Below, piece after piece: positions 34,168-46,024 of a stretch of 64,000 nt of DNA. The DNA is from Hymenochaete sp. R1 (lineage: Eukaryota > Basidiomycota > Agaricomycetes > Hymenochaetales > Hymenochaetaceae). The notes under the pieces are model-generated. The model saw only the letters and a program-made list of their open reading frames with translations, had not been told where the DNA came from and ran no database searches. Position 1 is the stretch's first letter; every line of letters starts with the position of its first letter. Position numbers and translations under genes: made by a program. The stretch spans positions 271,083 through 335,082 of the forward strand of contig JAFREE010000013.1 in assembly GCA_019400425.1 (NCBI GenBank), read 5' to 3'.

Positions 34168-35730
34168 ATGCTCTCGACACTCGCTGTCCTCTCTGCAGTC
34201 GCCGTCTCTCAAGTTCTCGCTCACGGAGGTGTCCTTGAGTACTCCTGGGACAATCAATGGTACTTTGGCTGGCAGCCATACAACAGTCCAACCGGTCAGA
34301 GCACGCTCCAGCGTCCCTGGAGTTCTTAGTAAGCCCCTTTTATCTTATTTTCGTAAGTTGATCTCATTATCTGTGACGTTATTCTCTTCCAGCAACCCTA
34401 TCACGGACGCCACGAGCAGCCAGCTTGCTTGCAACGATGATGGCACCGCGGGTGCTCTTCAGCAAACCGCAACTGTCGCAGCTGGCACTCCTATCACTGC
34501 CTACTGGAACCAAGGTACGAACCGGTCTCCTGCTCGATACCCACAAAAACTTAACTCATATCCTCAGTCTGGCCTCATCCTTACGGCCCGATGTTGACAT
34601 ACCTCGCGAACTGTAATGGTGACTGCACCAGCGCGAACTCGAACTCGCTCGAATGGGTTAGTTTGACCTTTTGCATGTTCATATTGATTCGAAAAGAGTT
34701 GATTCCTTTTTTTAGTTCAAGATCGATGAGTCTGGCCTTATTTCGGGGACTGTGGGAGACGGGTCCTGGGGTGCCGGTCAAATGATCGCTCAGAACAGCT
34801 CTTGGACTACAACGATCCCGACGACAGTCCCATCTGGCAACTACTTGATTCGTTTTGAAACCATCGCACTTCATTCCATGCCCGCTGTCAGTGACATTTA
34901 CTATTTAATTTTTCCAAATGCCGCTGACGAAGTACTGTTCAACTCCACAGCAATTCTACCCCGAGTAAGTCTTGTAGTCAAAACGAACCTCATAGTGGGT
35001 GACTTAACGGTATACCATAGATGTGCTCAAATCACGATCACTGGAGGCGGAAGCCAAGCTCCCACGGCTGCTGAACTCGTAGGTCTCCTCCTGTTTCGCT
35101 GCCCTGCTTTCTCTAAAACAATCATCGTGTCGTAGGTCAAATTCCCCGGTGCTTACAGCAACAGCGACCCAGGTCGTGAGTATTATTTTCTCAGGTAAAC
35201 ACTCCTTTGTTTGCAGAGCCTGACGTTGCCTTCCCCGCCCTTTAGTCAACATCGATCTTTACACGAACGCGGCTTTGACCGAGACTACCTACGTGATCCC
35301 CGGACCTCCTCTCTACGGTTCTGCTTCTTCAGGATCCAGCAGCGGTAACGCCCCCGGATCTTCCTCCGTCCCTGCTCCCGCCTCCTCCGTACGTTCCCCT
35401 CCACCAGGCCTTCACTCCTTATTTTTTGGACAATACTAACTTCCTGCCTTTTTTACCGTCTCCGATCAATTTCTATTATTATACGATATTTCTACGCATA
35501 GGCGTCAAGCGTTGCTTCCGTTCCCTCGTCAACCGCTATCGCTGGAACCGGCGCTGCTCAATACGCGCAATGCGGAGGTCAAGGTTTCTCTGGGCCCACG
35601 ACTTGGTGCGTCTTTCTCCTTTGTTTTATCCTAACTTAACTGGTTGCTGATACGTGACTGTCTTTCTGCCCTCAGCGCTTCGCCTTTCACGTGCCAAGTC
35701 GTCAACGACTACTATTCGCAGTGTCTCTAG
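34168..35730 (+). CDS. AA9 lytic polysaccharide monooxygenase with CBM1
   Basis: This is a secreted copper enzyme that oxidatively cleaves cellulose. Ten exons: 34168-34328, 34393-34514, 34568-34656, 34716-34886, 34951-34964, 35021-35078, 35136-35172, 35246-35388, 35502-35605, 35676-35730. The signal peptide MLSTLAVLSAVAVSQVLA is cut before HGGV, so His1 of the copper brace is the mature N-terminus. The second His is in VWPHPYGPMLTYLANC, and the axial Tyr in QFYPECAQI. The catalytic domain ends near VIPGPPLY; a Ser/Gly/Pro/Ala linker follows, then a CBM1, QYAQCGGQGFSGPTTC and SPFTCQVVNDYYSQCL, with its conserved Cys residues and aromatic Tyr face. Exon 5 is only 14 nt yet carries the QFYP core, so splicing is essential for activity. 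Confidence 0.95.
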
Positions 35731-36963
35731 ATTTGGATCGATAGATCTGTTAGGTTCCCAGATTCGAGTATTGTGAATGTGGCGTTTACATCGATCGAGC
35801 AATCAATGGGAGGTTTATATTTCTATTGCTTCTATGATGCTAAGTGGTATCCAATTTTCTTTTCTGTTTTCCTTTCTTCTCTGGGCGTACGTACTTGTAG
35901 AAGGCCGAGACTCAGATCATGATTGCGAATAGTCCTATTCGATTTACCTTTTCACGAAAATCAAGTTGGAGATTTCATTTACTTAAGAGAACTATCATTA
36001 AAGCATTAAAATCCATTCATGAAGTAAGTGCTTAATAGGTCTCCAACCAACACGGGGGATTGATAAAGTGGACTTCACTATCATCTATCCTTCATGTTAG
36101 GCGATTTGCAAAGATGTAGGGAAAGTATTCTACCAGGCGCCTTCTTAAAATTCCATTCAGAGCTGGACACGGCAAAAAAGACACCGGGAAAAATCTTGAT
36201 GAGAAAAGAGACTGCGCCTGCGAGTTGATGGGTGTCTACTGGATGGAACGCATTCAAGCTCAAGACCCAACTTTCTTTCCAATCAAGAAAAAAGTAGCAT
36301 TGCAATTTTCATTACGTGAGAGAGGAAAATGAGTATGGTATGAGCGAGCACATAAATATACGTAGAAAAGAGGAAGAAGTCCGAGAAAAGACAGGTGGTA
36401 AGCTTGAATTGGTTTGGAAAGCGAAGATTGAGACCGGAAGAGATATGTTGATATTAGTAGCCTGAGTGAAAGTGTGTGTGTTTTCCCTAGAAACAAAACA
36501 AAACCCAAAACGACTTGAAGGAGGATGAAGTTCGTTGATAAGGAGTGAAGGAGGTGGAAAGGTGAAAACAGAAAACAAAAGAAAAGGGTATTACAGATGA
36601 ACAAGATCGTTGTCCGCCAAAGGATAAGATGCCTTGAGTCGGCTTTTTTTGACTATTATGAGTAAAAGGGAACGGGTTCAAGGAGTCTGCAGTGTCCAAG
36701 AGGTGGGAACAGAGGTAAACGTGACGGAATAATGTTGATACGCAGAGTCCGTGGATAAGTCTTGTTTGAGGATTCGAGTGTTCAGTATTCAAAGCACAGA
36801 GTCCTTTTTTGAATAAAAGGAACAAGAATAAAAGGAAAGCAGAGAGAACAAATAAAAAATATATGAAAGAAAGAGAAAATTTACTTTTCAAACGTCCCAC
36901 CCCTCCCCAAGTCCCCTCCGTGTCATCCCAGCGGCTCGTCATGCCAGGCCCGTAAGCCCCCAC
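35731..36963. other. intergenic, nothing recognised
   Basis: This 1.2 kb lies between two convergent genes. The left part is the AA9 3' flank. The right part is A-rich on the plus strand (36480-36890), as expected for the 3' UTR of the minus-strand gene. No gene is supported. Confidence 0.4.
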
Positions 36964-39560
36964 TCACATAATCACACAATCCTTGTCCTCTGCTTTCTTC
37001 CCCTCGATCCCCATATCCGCAAACGTCGTGTACTTTGTTTTCGACTGTCCATCCTCCTGACTCGATCCATGACCTTCGTAGCTATCCGTACCTGTACCAC
37101 CTGTACCTCGCCGCGATGGCATATGACTGTTCGGTCGGGAGGCCATAGAAGGGAGAGAAAGGGAGCCGTTGAAGTTAGGGGAGACGCCTGGGTCTGCGAG
37201 GGAGTATCGTGGACGATTGGCAAAGGGTCGATTGGGCTGATGGAGTTGTTGCTGTTGCTGTTGTTGGTTTTGATGTGGTGGCATATCATGCGGGAGCTGG
37301 CTCTGAAACTGTTGAGGGCCCGCCGTATATTGCTGTTCTTGCATCTGTTGCTGCTGTTCGTGATGGAAAGACTGCTGATGCTGGTAATGTTGGGAGGGAG
37401 GCATGTTGACTGGAATGGCGAAGGAATCGCTCTGGGAGCGCATCATGCCGAAGTTGGGACGCGGAGCTGCTGAAGGGTCGAAATAATCTGTGGGAGGCAT
37501 CTCGGAGGGAAGGGATGCCTGACGTCTTGATGGCCCAGCAGGCGCGTGAAGCCCACCGTTGGGCAAGCCCGAGGAAGGAGCCGGTGCCGGCCCATTCCCG
37601 ATGCCATTCCGCCCCGCAGTTGGATTACCATTCCTATCAGGTTCGGCATTACCGTCGACGTTGCTATTCTTAGTACGCTGCGAGCGCATACGTGCGAGCG
37701 TCCTCGACCGCACCAGCTTATTCTCTGCAATTTCTTCGTGTTGTTCCCTTGAAAGCGGCACGTTTGTGTCCCCTCCATCACTTCCACCCAGAGCTCTCAA
37801 CCGGCCTTCTGCTTCCTTATTCCCCAGAGCCTTCGCCGCTTCGTACCACGACCTTGCTGCGCCCACGTCGGGCCCTACCCCACCAATACCTACTTCGCAA
37901 TAATATCCCATCGCAAACTTCGCCGCCGCGTTCCCCCTCGCCGATCCACGTTCAGCACAAGCCCGCGCCCTCCCTTCATCCTTTGCAAACACCCGGTCCG
38001 CCCCACAAAGGAACCACTTACTAAGCGCAACGTCTGCTTCCGCGTCGCCCGCCGCGCTCGCGAGTGTATAATAATCAACACTCAGCGCCGGATCAAACGG
38101 GAATGGTTCGTCTGCAAATTCGTACGCACGGCCCAGACGCGTCATCGCTGGGGTGTAGTGGAGATACGCCGCTCTCTCGAGGTGTTTTCGGGATTCAAGT
38201 AAAGGAGTGGCATGAGCGGGGACGTATGGAGCGAGGATGGGCGCGGGCAGTGACGCTTGTACCGCCTCATCTCGGAGGAAGAGCGCAAAGACATAAGCGG
38301 GATGAGGACATTCGAGCGTGGCGAGTGTCGCGGATTTGTGGAGGAATTGGGCGGCTTGAGGGAGGTCGGTGGTGAAGTTGAGTTGGCCCAGGAGACGGGC
38401 CATGCCGAGACGGAAGAGGCAACCTGGATCGTTACCTTCGGCTCCACGTTCGAAGCATTGACGCGCGAGTACGGTCTCGTCGAACGACTCGTAGTCCCGA
38501 CCGAGCTTAAACCAGGCTGTCTGGAATCCCGCGCGTCCTGCAGCTTCGAATTCACGGAACGCGTTCTTTGCGGATTTGGTTACGTATTCGGGGAAAGCGC
38601 CTGATGCGGTCAGCGTTGCACGGATGTACAAGGCTTCTGCGAGTGCAGGCGTAAGCGCGTCATCCTTTCCCGGGATTGATGGCATCAAGCATACAAGCAT
38701 GTCCAGGGCGGCTTGTAGGAGACTCTCTAGCCTTGGGTTGTTTTCGCGAAGACGAGCGGGAGTAAGAGACTGGGGTGCCATTGGAAGGTCTGAGACTTCT
38801 GGTGAGATGCCTCCTAAAGCCAGATTGGCTCTTTTCACAAGTAAAAGAACATCTCGAATCCAAGAGACTCGATTCGTATCGTTCGCTGCTGGAGATTGTA
38901 CAGACGGAAGTGCGTTCGCTAGGATATCAATAGTGGGGAGAGGTGCCACAAGCGGTGCACCCGACGAAGCTGTGGGAGGAGGAGGTAATTGAGCGGCCAA
39001 TTGCGGAGAGTACTGAGGAGAATACTGGGGGGAGTAGTGCGGAGAATATTGGCGTCCGTTGTGTATAGGACTCGGCGAAGACTGGCGTAAAGAAACGCCA
39101 GCCAACCTGTCTGTCAGATACGTAGTATCTTGAATAGGGGGTGGATGAGGGGGGAATCCGGCTTGCCAGCTTGCACCAGGAGCCGGCGGGAGGGGAGCGG
39201 TGGGATACGGCCGAGGAGGGCCAGCGTTCATAACGGATCGAGCTCTACCAGGACCAGGTGCCGGAGGCTGCGAATTAAAACCTGGTTGTAGCTGATGCTG
39301 GTTTCCGTATGAAGCGTAAACAGAGGGGGGTGCTGGGGGTGCTGGGGGTGCAGAAGGTGTTCGAGAGGGAACGCCGAAAAATTGGCCACGAGCAGGAGGG
39401 GGCATCTAGAAAGATCGAGGTCATGAGTACTGGCCACAAATGACAAGGCAGCGGCACCAATGGAAGACATGAGCCAATATGCAACACATACCATGGATTG
39501 GTGATGATGAGCATAGCTGCCCTGAGGATCCACTGGACGTTGTGAGTAAGGAGGGTACAT
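36964..39560 (-). CDS. Chitin synthase activator, SKT5/CHS4-like, with Sel1 repeats and CaaX box
   Basis: This protein recruits or activates chitin synthase III at the plasma membrane. Exon 1 (39560-39492) encodes MYPPYSQRPVDPQGSYAHHH and exon 2 (39405-36964) the rest, 836 aa in all. Residues 1-175 are Pro-rich, with YSPQ repeats (about 145-160). The middle (about 250-560) is a run of Sel1-like TPR repeats: AGFQTAWFKLGRDYES, GNDPGCLFRLGMARLLGQ, HYTPAMTRLGRAYEFA, AEADVALSKWFLCGAD, NAAAKFAMGYYCEVGIG, ARSWYEAAKALGNKEAEGRL. The tail is Gln/Asn-rich, and the protein ends DKDCVIM, a CaaX box typical of SKT5 homologues and expected to be farnesylated for membrane attachment. Confidence 0.9.
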
Positions 39561-40837
39561 GGATGCTTGGCTTGAGCACTTGGCTTCGCCAGAGATGTTT
39601 CAGTCGATGAAAGCAGTCGATGAATGTGCTGATCTGAGAGTAGGTTAGGAGGGTTAGGAGCGACGGAGGCTGTCGTCGACGGTGCGGTGGTGGTGGTCAG
39701 AGGCGAAGAAATGGATGTAAACTGGGGTAAACTCAGAGACGGAGCTGATCTCGGGTCATGGGATGAAGCTAGCCTCAGGCTTGAGATGACGACAGATCCT
39801 GGGTGAAATGTGACAAACGACGAGCGACGAGCGCAACTCCCCGGCAGCAGAATTGGTGGCAACAAGAGGAAGACTTTCTCTCAGGCCCCCTCTCAGTCCA
39901 GACTCTCCAGCCAGACCTTTGTCGTCTCGTCGCCTGTTGTTCTCGTAGTCGTAGTCGTCGGCAGTATCCAGACATAGCCATCCAATGAAGTGCATCAGGA
40001 ACCCCCATATGGCTCTTATTCCGTCCCACTAAACATAAGAACAACAGCATTTTTCGTTCCTGTCTTTTTTTCTTTCCAAAATCCGTTTCATTTCCTTTTC
40101 CTGCCTTTTTGTGCCTCTCGTCGCTTTCGTTCTCGACCTTTCTGATCGCTTTTGTTTCGGTTGTGCGGAGGGACGAGACGTGTGCCAAGTACGCGAGGCG
40201 GCTCGGAAGAAGCGGAACAAGTCAAACGTCCAAATTCTCGGCCAACTATTGAAGATGGGAACAATTGCCGAATTAGATCGCATCCGCGCCTCTTTCGGAG
40301 TTCATCACTTTTCTCTTTCTCACTCACTGCCTGCAGCTGTAGCCATGCACGACACTCTGACAATCATTTGCCTGATGAACTATTAGTTTCCGAGTCGTGG
40401 TAACAATCAAGGTAATTAATCTAGTCCTGGCTTACAAATAACAGTTGACGTCCGGAATGCAAGTAGTACTCCGAATGGAAACGTAACAACTGCCAGTGGG
40501 TAAGCGACAAATGAGGGATTGGAAGTCAAATAAGATACATGTTCAGTGCTCACGTTCACAATTGAGGATTAGCCCCCATTGTCTGGGGACTGGTCTTCTC
40601 ACATACCGATCACACGTTCGCTCGAATGACCAGCTTTCCGGTCGTTTTCACTGCGCTTTGATCTTTTCTATATATAATTCTTCGATTACAATACAATGGA
40701 CCCAAATGCGCAACCCCGACGGCATACATGGAAGAGTAAAAGAGACAAATTGAGAAAGCGAGGTGAGTGGGAAGTCCGAGTTTTTTTTTGAACTGCTGCG
40801 AACTGAGGTGCGTCAAAGAGAGACCGGGAGGCCAAAA
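39561..40837. other. Upstream region of the chitin-synthase activator
   Basis: This is presumed promoter and 5' UTR of the minus-strand activator gene, plus intergenic sequence. Only overlapping shadow frames are seen. Pyrimidine-rich (plus-strand) segments occur at about 40045-40140. No other gene is supported. Confidence 0.4.
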
Positions 40838-42054
40838 TTACAGCCATTCCGTAGAATCAGTGCAAAATCCGGCGCCCGCGAGTACTTTGCGCATTTCAGT
40901 TGATCCTTTGTAAACCCAAAGGAGGTTCTCGAAACCCGAGGAGCTTTTTGTCATTCTACGAATGTCTACATCGATTCCCAAAGTCATTAAGAAACAATAG
41001 AAAACCATCATCGCATCCGGGTCGGCCGTCTTCGGGTTCTGACCCACGTCTTCCTTGTCCGGCAGGTTAAGGCTCTGAGAGAGCTCGAATAATTGGAATC
41101 TACCCTCCTTTAGCTTTCCCATACTCTTGCGCCAAAAGTGCATCATTTTGTGCTTGTAGCGATCAATGTCTTCGGGGAACGTGTGAAAAGGATTAGAAAG
41201 GTCAAGCTCGTTGAAAATGAGGGTCCCACGCCTGCCAATGTACAAGTCCGAAATTCATCTTGTGTCCTTGTATGCGCTGTGGAAAGTACGGAAGCACCAG
41301 CAAGGACAAGCCTGGAAAGATGCTGCAGTTTCTTTCGTTCAATCATGCCAACACCTTAGGTTGGCTATGCTTCACGCTCTTGCAGACCTTCTGCAGCTCT
41401 TTCCAAAGATCCGCAGCTGTCTTTCATCGCAATAAAAATGTTGTACTTTGAATTGTAGTCGTCCTCCTGTGGTGGTTCGCGTCCACTAATCTTTTATTCG
41501 TTCAAACTGTGGTAAAGAGAAGCGAATCGAATTTCAGACCTTCCGTGATCAGTATCAAGTAGGGCGGCCTCGACCTCGTTCCACTGCCTGATAATCTCGT
41601 CATTTGCTATAGTTGACTGCATTATGTAAGTATCCTTGGGCAGTCCGAGAAAGCGTATGAAGGTAGCTGAGCTAGCGACCACAAGCTAGAATGACTTATT
41701 TAGTTTGAGTTGTGGCCACGAACGAAGCGTACCTACAATGTCTGAACCAGGCTCTCACTGTTGCTCTAGAGGAGATGACGCTGTTGGCTAGAAGGCTTCG
41801 AAGCGATTTTCTTCGTTATATTCGAGTGGGTCAATGATATGATTTGCGATGCGGGCCATCTTCTCGAGAATCGGAACAACCGTAAGTCGCGCAATAGCTG
41901 TGAACTTATTGCTCGAAGGATCGACATTCCCCTCGACTCGGACTCTCGGAGATGCAGTACGATGCGAAAGTCTGCTTGAGCTGTCGTTATTGAATGGTTT
42001 ATTTTGGTAACGAGAAGAAGATCCTGCAGTGGAAGAGCCACGACGGGAGGACAT
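40838..42054 (-). CDS. hypothetical protein(s), exon chain unresolved
   Basis: No family was recognised. Three coding-like blocks lie on the minus strand. Block 1 starts at ATG 42054 with a Ser/Arg-rich leader (MSSRRGSSTAGSSSRYQN), then KFTAIARLTVVPILEKMARI, and stays open to 41788. Block 2, about 41690-41540, reads VVASSATFIRFLGLPKDTY and ANDEIIRQWNEVEAALLDT. Block 3, 41245-40838, reads FNELDLSNPFHTFPEDIDRY, HFWRKSMGKLKEGRFQLFEL and ADPDAMMVFYCFLMTLGIDV, ending at a stop at 40838. A piece near 41480-41400 (YNSKYNIFIAMKDSCGSL) may be another exon. I could not find donor and acceptor pairs that link block 1 to block 2 in frame, so this may be two genes. Confidence 0.4.
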
Positions 42055-42484
42055 TTTTGGAGAGTACACGAATATGATCCTGTGTCGATAAGTCAATTGA
42101 CCGCATCTCAAAACATCAATGAGCGTACCATGAGAGGAGTTCATGGTCGACGCAGAGAGGCACTGAAGTAATTTCACCTTCCCTCAGGGCGTACAGGCAG
42201 CCCCAAAATTGTGCAGGGGCAAAGCTCAGCCCAACCAGCTATCTTCTGTAACGTATACTGAAGAATTTTGTGAGAGGCAAGGTACTACACGGTATACACA
42301 TCAATGCTCAACTGTCAATATCTCCATCAATGGCTTACGTTGTAACGACGAAAAAGAGAATGACGAGATCCCAGGTAAAACAGAGTCGATGTAGCATATG
42401 ATGTAGCAATCGGCTAGCTTCACTTACTGTCCCAATGAGTGAAGAGCATATAGGTCAGAAAGACGTGCGACCAAGTAAAGAAGG

Positions 42485-42829
42485 ATGTCAAGAAGACGAG
42501 TACAGGCGCGCGATACAATATGTGGGAAAGAATTTCTACTTTTGACGGAAGCGCTTACCAAACGCTTTCCCACAGATCATCCCGACGCTTCTCTGCTTTT
42601 CAAACGCCTCCTTCATCTCCTTCACCACCTTTCTCTCATCGATCAAAGCGTCATTTCGGGTGACATCCAAGGAAGGTACTTGAAGTTTGTTGAGGTTAAG
42701 ATTCGGAGACTACTTCACACTTTTAATGGACCACTCTCCATCCTAAGCCTGTCTCCGACTGTCGACGAGAAGTCGACAAATATGCTCCCCCTATCATACG
42801 GTAATCTTCTCAACAACCATTCTGAATGA
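42485..42829 (+). CDS. small open frame, 114 aa, uncertain
   Basis: A single open frame with protein-like helical composition (ALTKRFPTDHPDASLLFKRL, GRYLKFVEVKIRRLLHTF). It has no recognised domain and no supporting neighbours. It could be an exon of an unknown gene or chance. Confidence 0.25.
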   Translation: MSRRRVQARDTICGKEFLLLTEALTKRFPTDHPDASLLFKRLLHLLHHLSLIDQSVISGDIQGRYLKFVEVKIRRLLHTFNGPLSILSLSPTVDEKSTNMLPLSYGNLLNNHSE

Positions 42830-44110
42830 CGTCTACCAAGGAGACTATACTGAACTGTAAGGAATGGCGCGCATGAGAAATGTATCGTCGCGAGAGCCAA
42901 AAGAGAGCTCAAGGCACCTGAGATATTCATTCGTGCAAAGCACCGGCCCAAACGCCAATCCACCCACCTGAGACCAATGAAACGGGCCAGAAACCGATTC
43001 GTCATCCCACCTCAACGCACAAAAGGCTCAGAACAGCGGACATGATATGATACAATCGGAACTCTACCGGAAGACATCATCTGCATGATGCATCTGAACC
43101 GAGTCTTTGAGCCAAATGGAGAGATCCGAGGTCCTGGAGGCATGATGCGTATCGAATTGCATGTCGTGATTTTCCAATATAATGAACCATCACCATCACT
43201 CTGGGTTGCCTGGTCCTGGTGTTTGACGCAGATGCCGCCATGATCGATGCTTTCCTCTTTTCTTCTTCTATCCGAAGACTAGTGAATTGTCATCTCAAAT
43301 CATAGATGACATGCTAAACAAACCTAATGTAAGTGTGTGAGTGTCTCGATTTCGAAGGTCAAGAATACCAAGTGTTTCCGATCCAGATCATATGTCAAAA
43401 CTCTATTCGTAAGACGGAAGTTGGGAGATAGGGCAGAACGGAGAATGGTCGGACGGAAGGGGAAATGAGCGCACAAATATCTCAATCTCAATCACCTGCT
43501 CAAGAAGCCCTGCAATGGGGGTGGCGACGTGGGGTCAAGTCGGTTTCAGCAGTTTCAGCTCAGCCACAATTACGCCACGCTTCAGAAGGCGCGCGACAGA
43601 CAAATCTTGAGACTCGTAATCTGCTATCGGCGCCCAGTGAATGAGGGATTTTTCGATATTTTTGGCATACGACGGCAGAGATAACGAACGCGGCGGACCA
43701 TGAATGAAGATGTTTTTTGTGTTTTGATACGGGTTTTTTCTGTTGCCATTAGTATGAGTGATAACGCTAAGCATAAGCTCTAACTTATAAGACAACCTTC
43801 TTACTGAGTTATTACAAGTACATTAATTAAGTTACCCGTACATACAATAGTTTATACAGGCGTATACAATCCTATATACAATTTTAAATATAAGCTCAAA
43901 AATTCAGTATCCAAAATCTATAGTGTTTTAAAAAGCGTCCGACAGTTTTCCCCCTTCCACGTATCGAACTATACAACAGAAAAATAAAAGTAAGACCAGC
44001 CCAGCTGGGAAGGTGGTCGCGAATAAGAATAGTGGCATGGTAGTGTGTGTGCGTGTGTGTATGCACTACGTAGTAACGAGCACGAATACGAGATGAACAA
44101 ATGAATAAAT
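42830..44110. other. intergenic, nothing recognised
   Basis: About 1.3 kb without a supportable gene. An A/T-rich stretch lies at 43790-43930. A GT microsatellite-like run (gtgtgtgtgcgtgtgtgtat) lies at about 44041-44062. Confidence 0.4.
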
Positions 44111-45547
44111 TCACAAATACTGTGCGTTTGCAAGGCTCTCCCGTAGCCCCCTAATTGCACCCAGCCGCCTCTTCCGTTCATCCTCAAAGGGTGCCATCGC
44201 CTCCTCCCACCACCGTTCGCCCACCGGCGCACTGCGCCACCCACCACGCATCAGCTCCCTTAGCTCCTTACTCTTCCGCATCCTCGAGATCTCCTCCCAG
44301 CTCTTCTTCCTCCCAAACCCTTGTTCCTTCAAATCGCCGGTAGAGGAAACCGGCCCAGAAGGCGAAGGAGCACACCCGCACCCGGCGGCGGCGAATATAA
44401 GTGTCGGTGGGACCGTCATACGCCCATACTTGAAGCACACCTCGTTCACCGCAATACAGTGCAATACCTCGTCGGGCCCTTCTTCCCACAACGGGAACAC
44501 ACCTGCGAGTGCAGAACCGCCGACTGCGGAGCCTGGGAAGGCCGAGCTGGGGTACGGAGAGGCGAAGTCGGAGGGCGTCGCGGGGGTGTGTAGCTCGGGG
44601 TGGAGGAGTCCGTTCGCGCCGCTCGCGCTGTAGGGCGGGGTTGTGGGTGTGGGGGGAATGTCGGAGGAGCGCCCGTTCCCGTTAGAATAGCCGTTAGCAT
44701 GCCCATTGCCGTTGAGGGCCTTGGTACTCGTTTCGATACGCCCGCGAGACCTTTTATCACGAGGATCTTTCTTGCTGACGAAGCGTGATATGGCGTAAAG
44801 CTAGAAGACACAAGCATGAGATTTTTTATCGTAAAAAGAGATATAAATATGAATAAGAAGAGCTGTTGGAAAGCATATGATATGCTCCCATCGGTCTCCC
44901 CCGTATCCGGAGCGCATATGCATGACGCGGCCAACGACACGAAAAAACGCATTACTCACCCATTTCTCGTCCCAGCTCGCGACATACATCTTAATCTCAT
45001 ACTTCTTCCCCATCGGAATCTCCCTTAGGAACTTTAAATGGCTCCCTCCGAGCGCGACCCAGCAACCATCCCGGAAACAGGTGCTATAAAACTCGAGTGC
45101 GTGTTTGAAACGGAGGTTGTCGAGGACTTTCGCGTAGGAGCTGTTGGAGAGGTGGATGTTGTAGTCGCATTCATCTGGGGAGGCCCAGGACCGGTAGATT
45201 GATCTGAGGTCCCAGGGCGCTTTGCTGATGGGGCAGAGACTGTCGAGCCATTTGTCCTTCTTGCGTTGGGAAGAGAAGGTGAGGGAGAGCCATTTCATGC
45301 GGATGACGAAGAGGGGCCGAAATATGCGGACTGGGAGGGACTTATTAGCACCAAGCACAGGGGGCTCTCATAGTAGTCTAAACTCACAGTGCCATGCAAA
45401 AGGCATAGACCTGGTGTATACAACCAAAAGGAGTATGAAAAGAATTCGAAGGGGTCTTGGTATGAAAGGAAGGACTGAGCGTGAATTGTCGCTCGAAGAG
45501 AGGGCAGAGATGAAGGCTCTGAGCCTGACAAGGGCCTTGGCGGACAT
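44111..45547 (-). CDS. THEM6-like hotdog-fold thioesterase family protein, 406 aa
   Basis: Exons 45547-45388, 45330-44960 and 44800-44111 join in frame. The N-terminus has one membrane segment (RILFILLLVVYTRSMPFAWH), followed by FRIFRPLFVIRM. The hotdog domain shows the family's SPDECDYNIHLSNSSYAKVL (with the Asp/Asn-His pattern of 4HBT-like proteins), NLRFKHALEFYSTCFRDG and KYEIKMYVASWDEKW. It is interrupted by a Gly/Asn/Ser-rich insert of about 80 residues (NGNGHANGYSNGNGRSSD), and then ends LHCIAVNEVCFKYGRMTVPP. Fungal members are often annotated as thioesterases, but activity is unproven; membrane anchoring at the ER is an inference. Confidence 0.8.
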
Positions 45548-46024
45548 CGTGGGCGACGTTGACGAAAGAGTCGAAGAGAAAGAAAGAGAGGAGGGGGATG
45601 GTGATGAGGTGAGGAAAGGGTGCAGAAATGCGGCCTATAAGTAGGTCATAAGGGAAGACTACTGATGGCCCGAATCTTATTCCCAATCGATTTGATAATT
45701 TCGAGATGAGAGATTCGAAGAAAGAAGGGAAACGGCTAAAGCGTCGATCTTCTCTTATCGGCTCCAGATCCGGCTTCCACGGAGAACTTCCCTTTTGGGA
45801 CATCGCTTTACCCGGTTCTTCTACCACGCATCTTGCCGGATTAGCCGAGGATCCGCTATTGGCGCTCGCGCTGACGTTGGGCCGTCATCATCGAATCAGC
45901 ACGCACCTTACGGGTGTACAGAACTTGCATCCATCCATCTATCTGCGACCAACCATATTCCCTCTTTGTTTCCAACCATGTCAATCGAAATCTAAGGAAC
46001 AACAGTTTCAAGAAGAAAAAAATT
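45548..46024. promoter_or_regulatory. Divergent promoter between thioesterase-like and phosphatase genes
   Basis: The 477-bp space separates two start codons facing away from each other, so both promoters should lie here. No clear TATA box is seen for either. Confidence 0.35.

Noticed and set aside
35245..35730. CBM1 as a separate gene
   Set aside because: Linker and CBM1 exons join in frame to the AA9 catalytic exons, so it is one modular enzyme.
26207..35730. GH15 and AA9 as a co-regulated carbohydrate cluster
   Set aside because: Three unrelated genes lie between them, strands differ, and GH15 has no signal peptide; there is no evidence for a unit.
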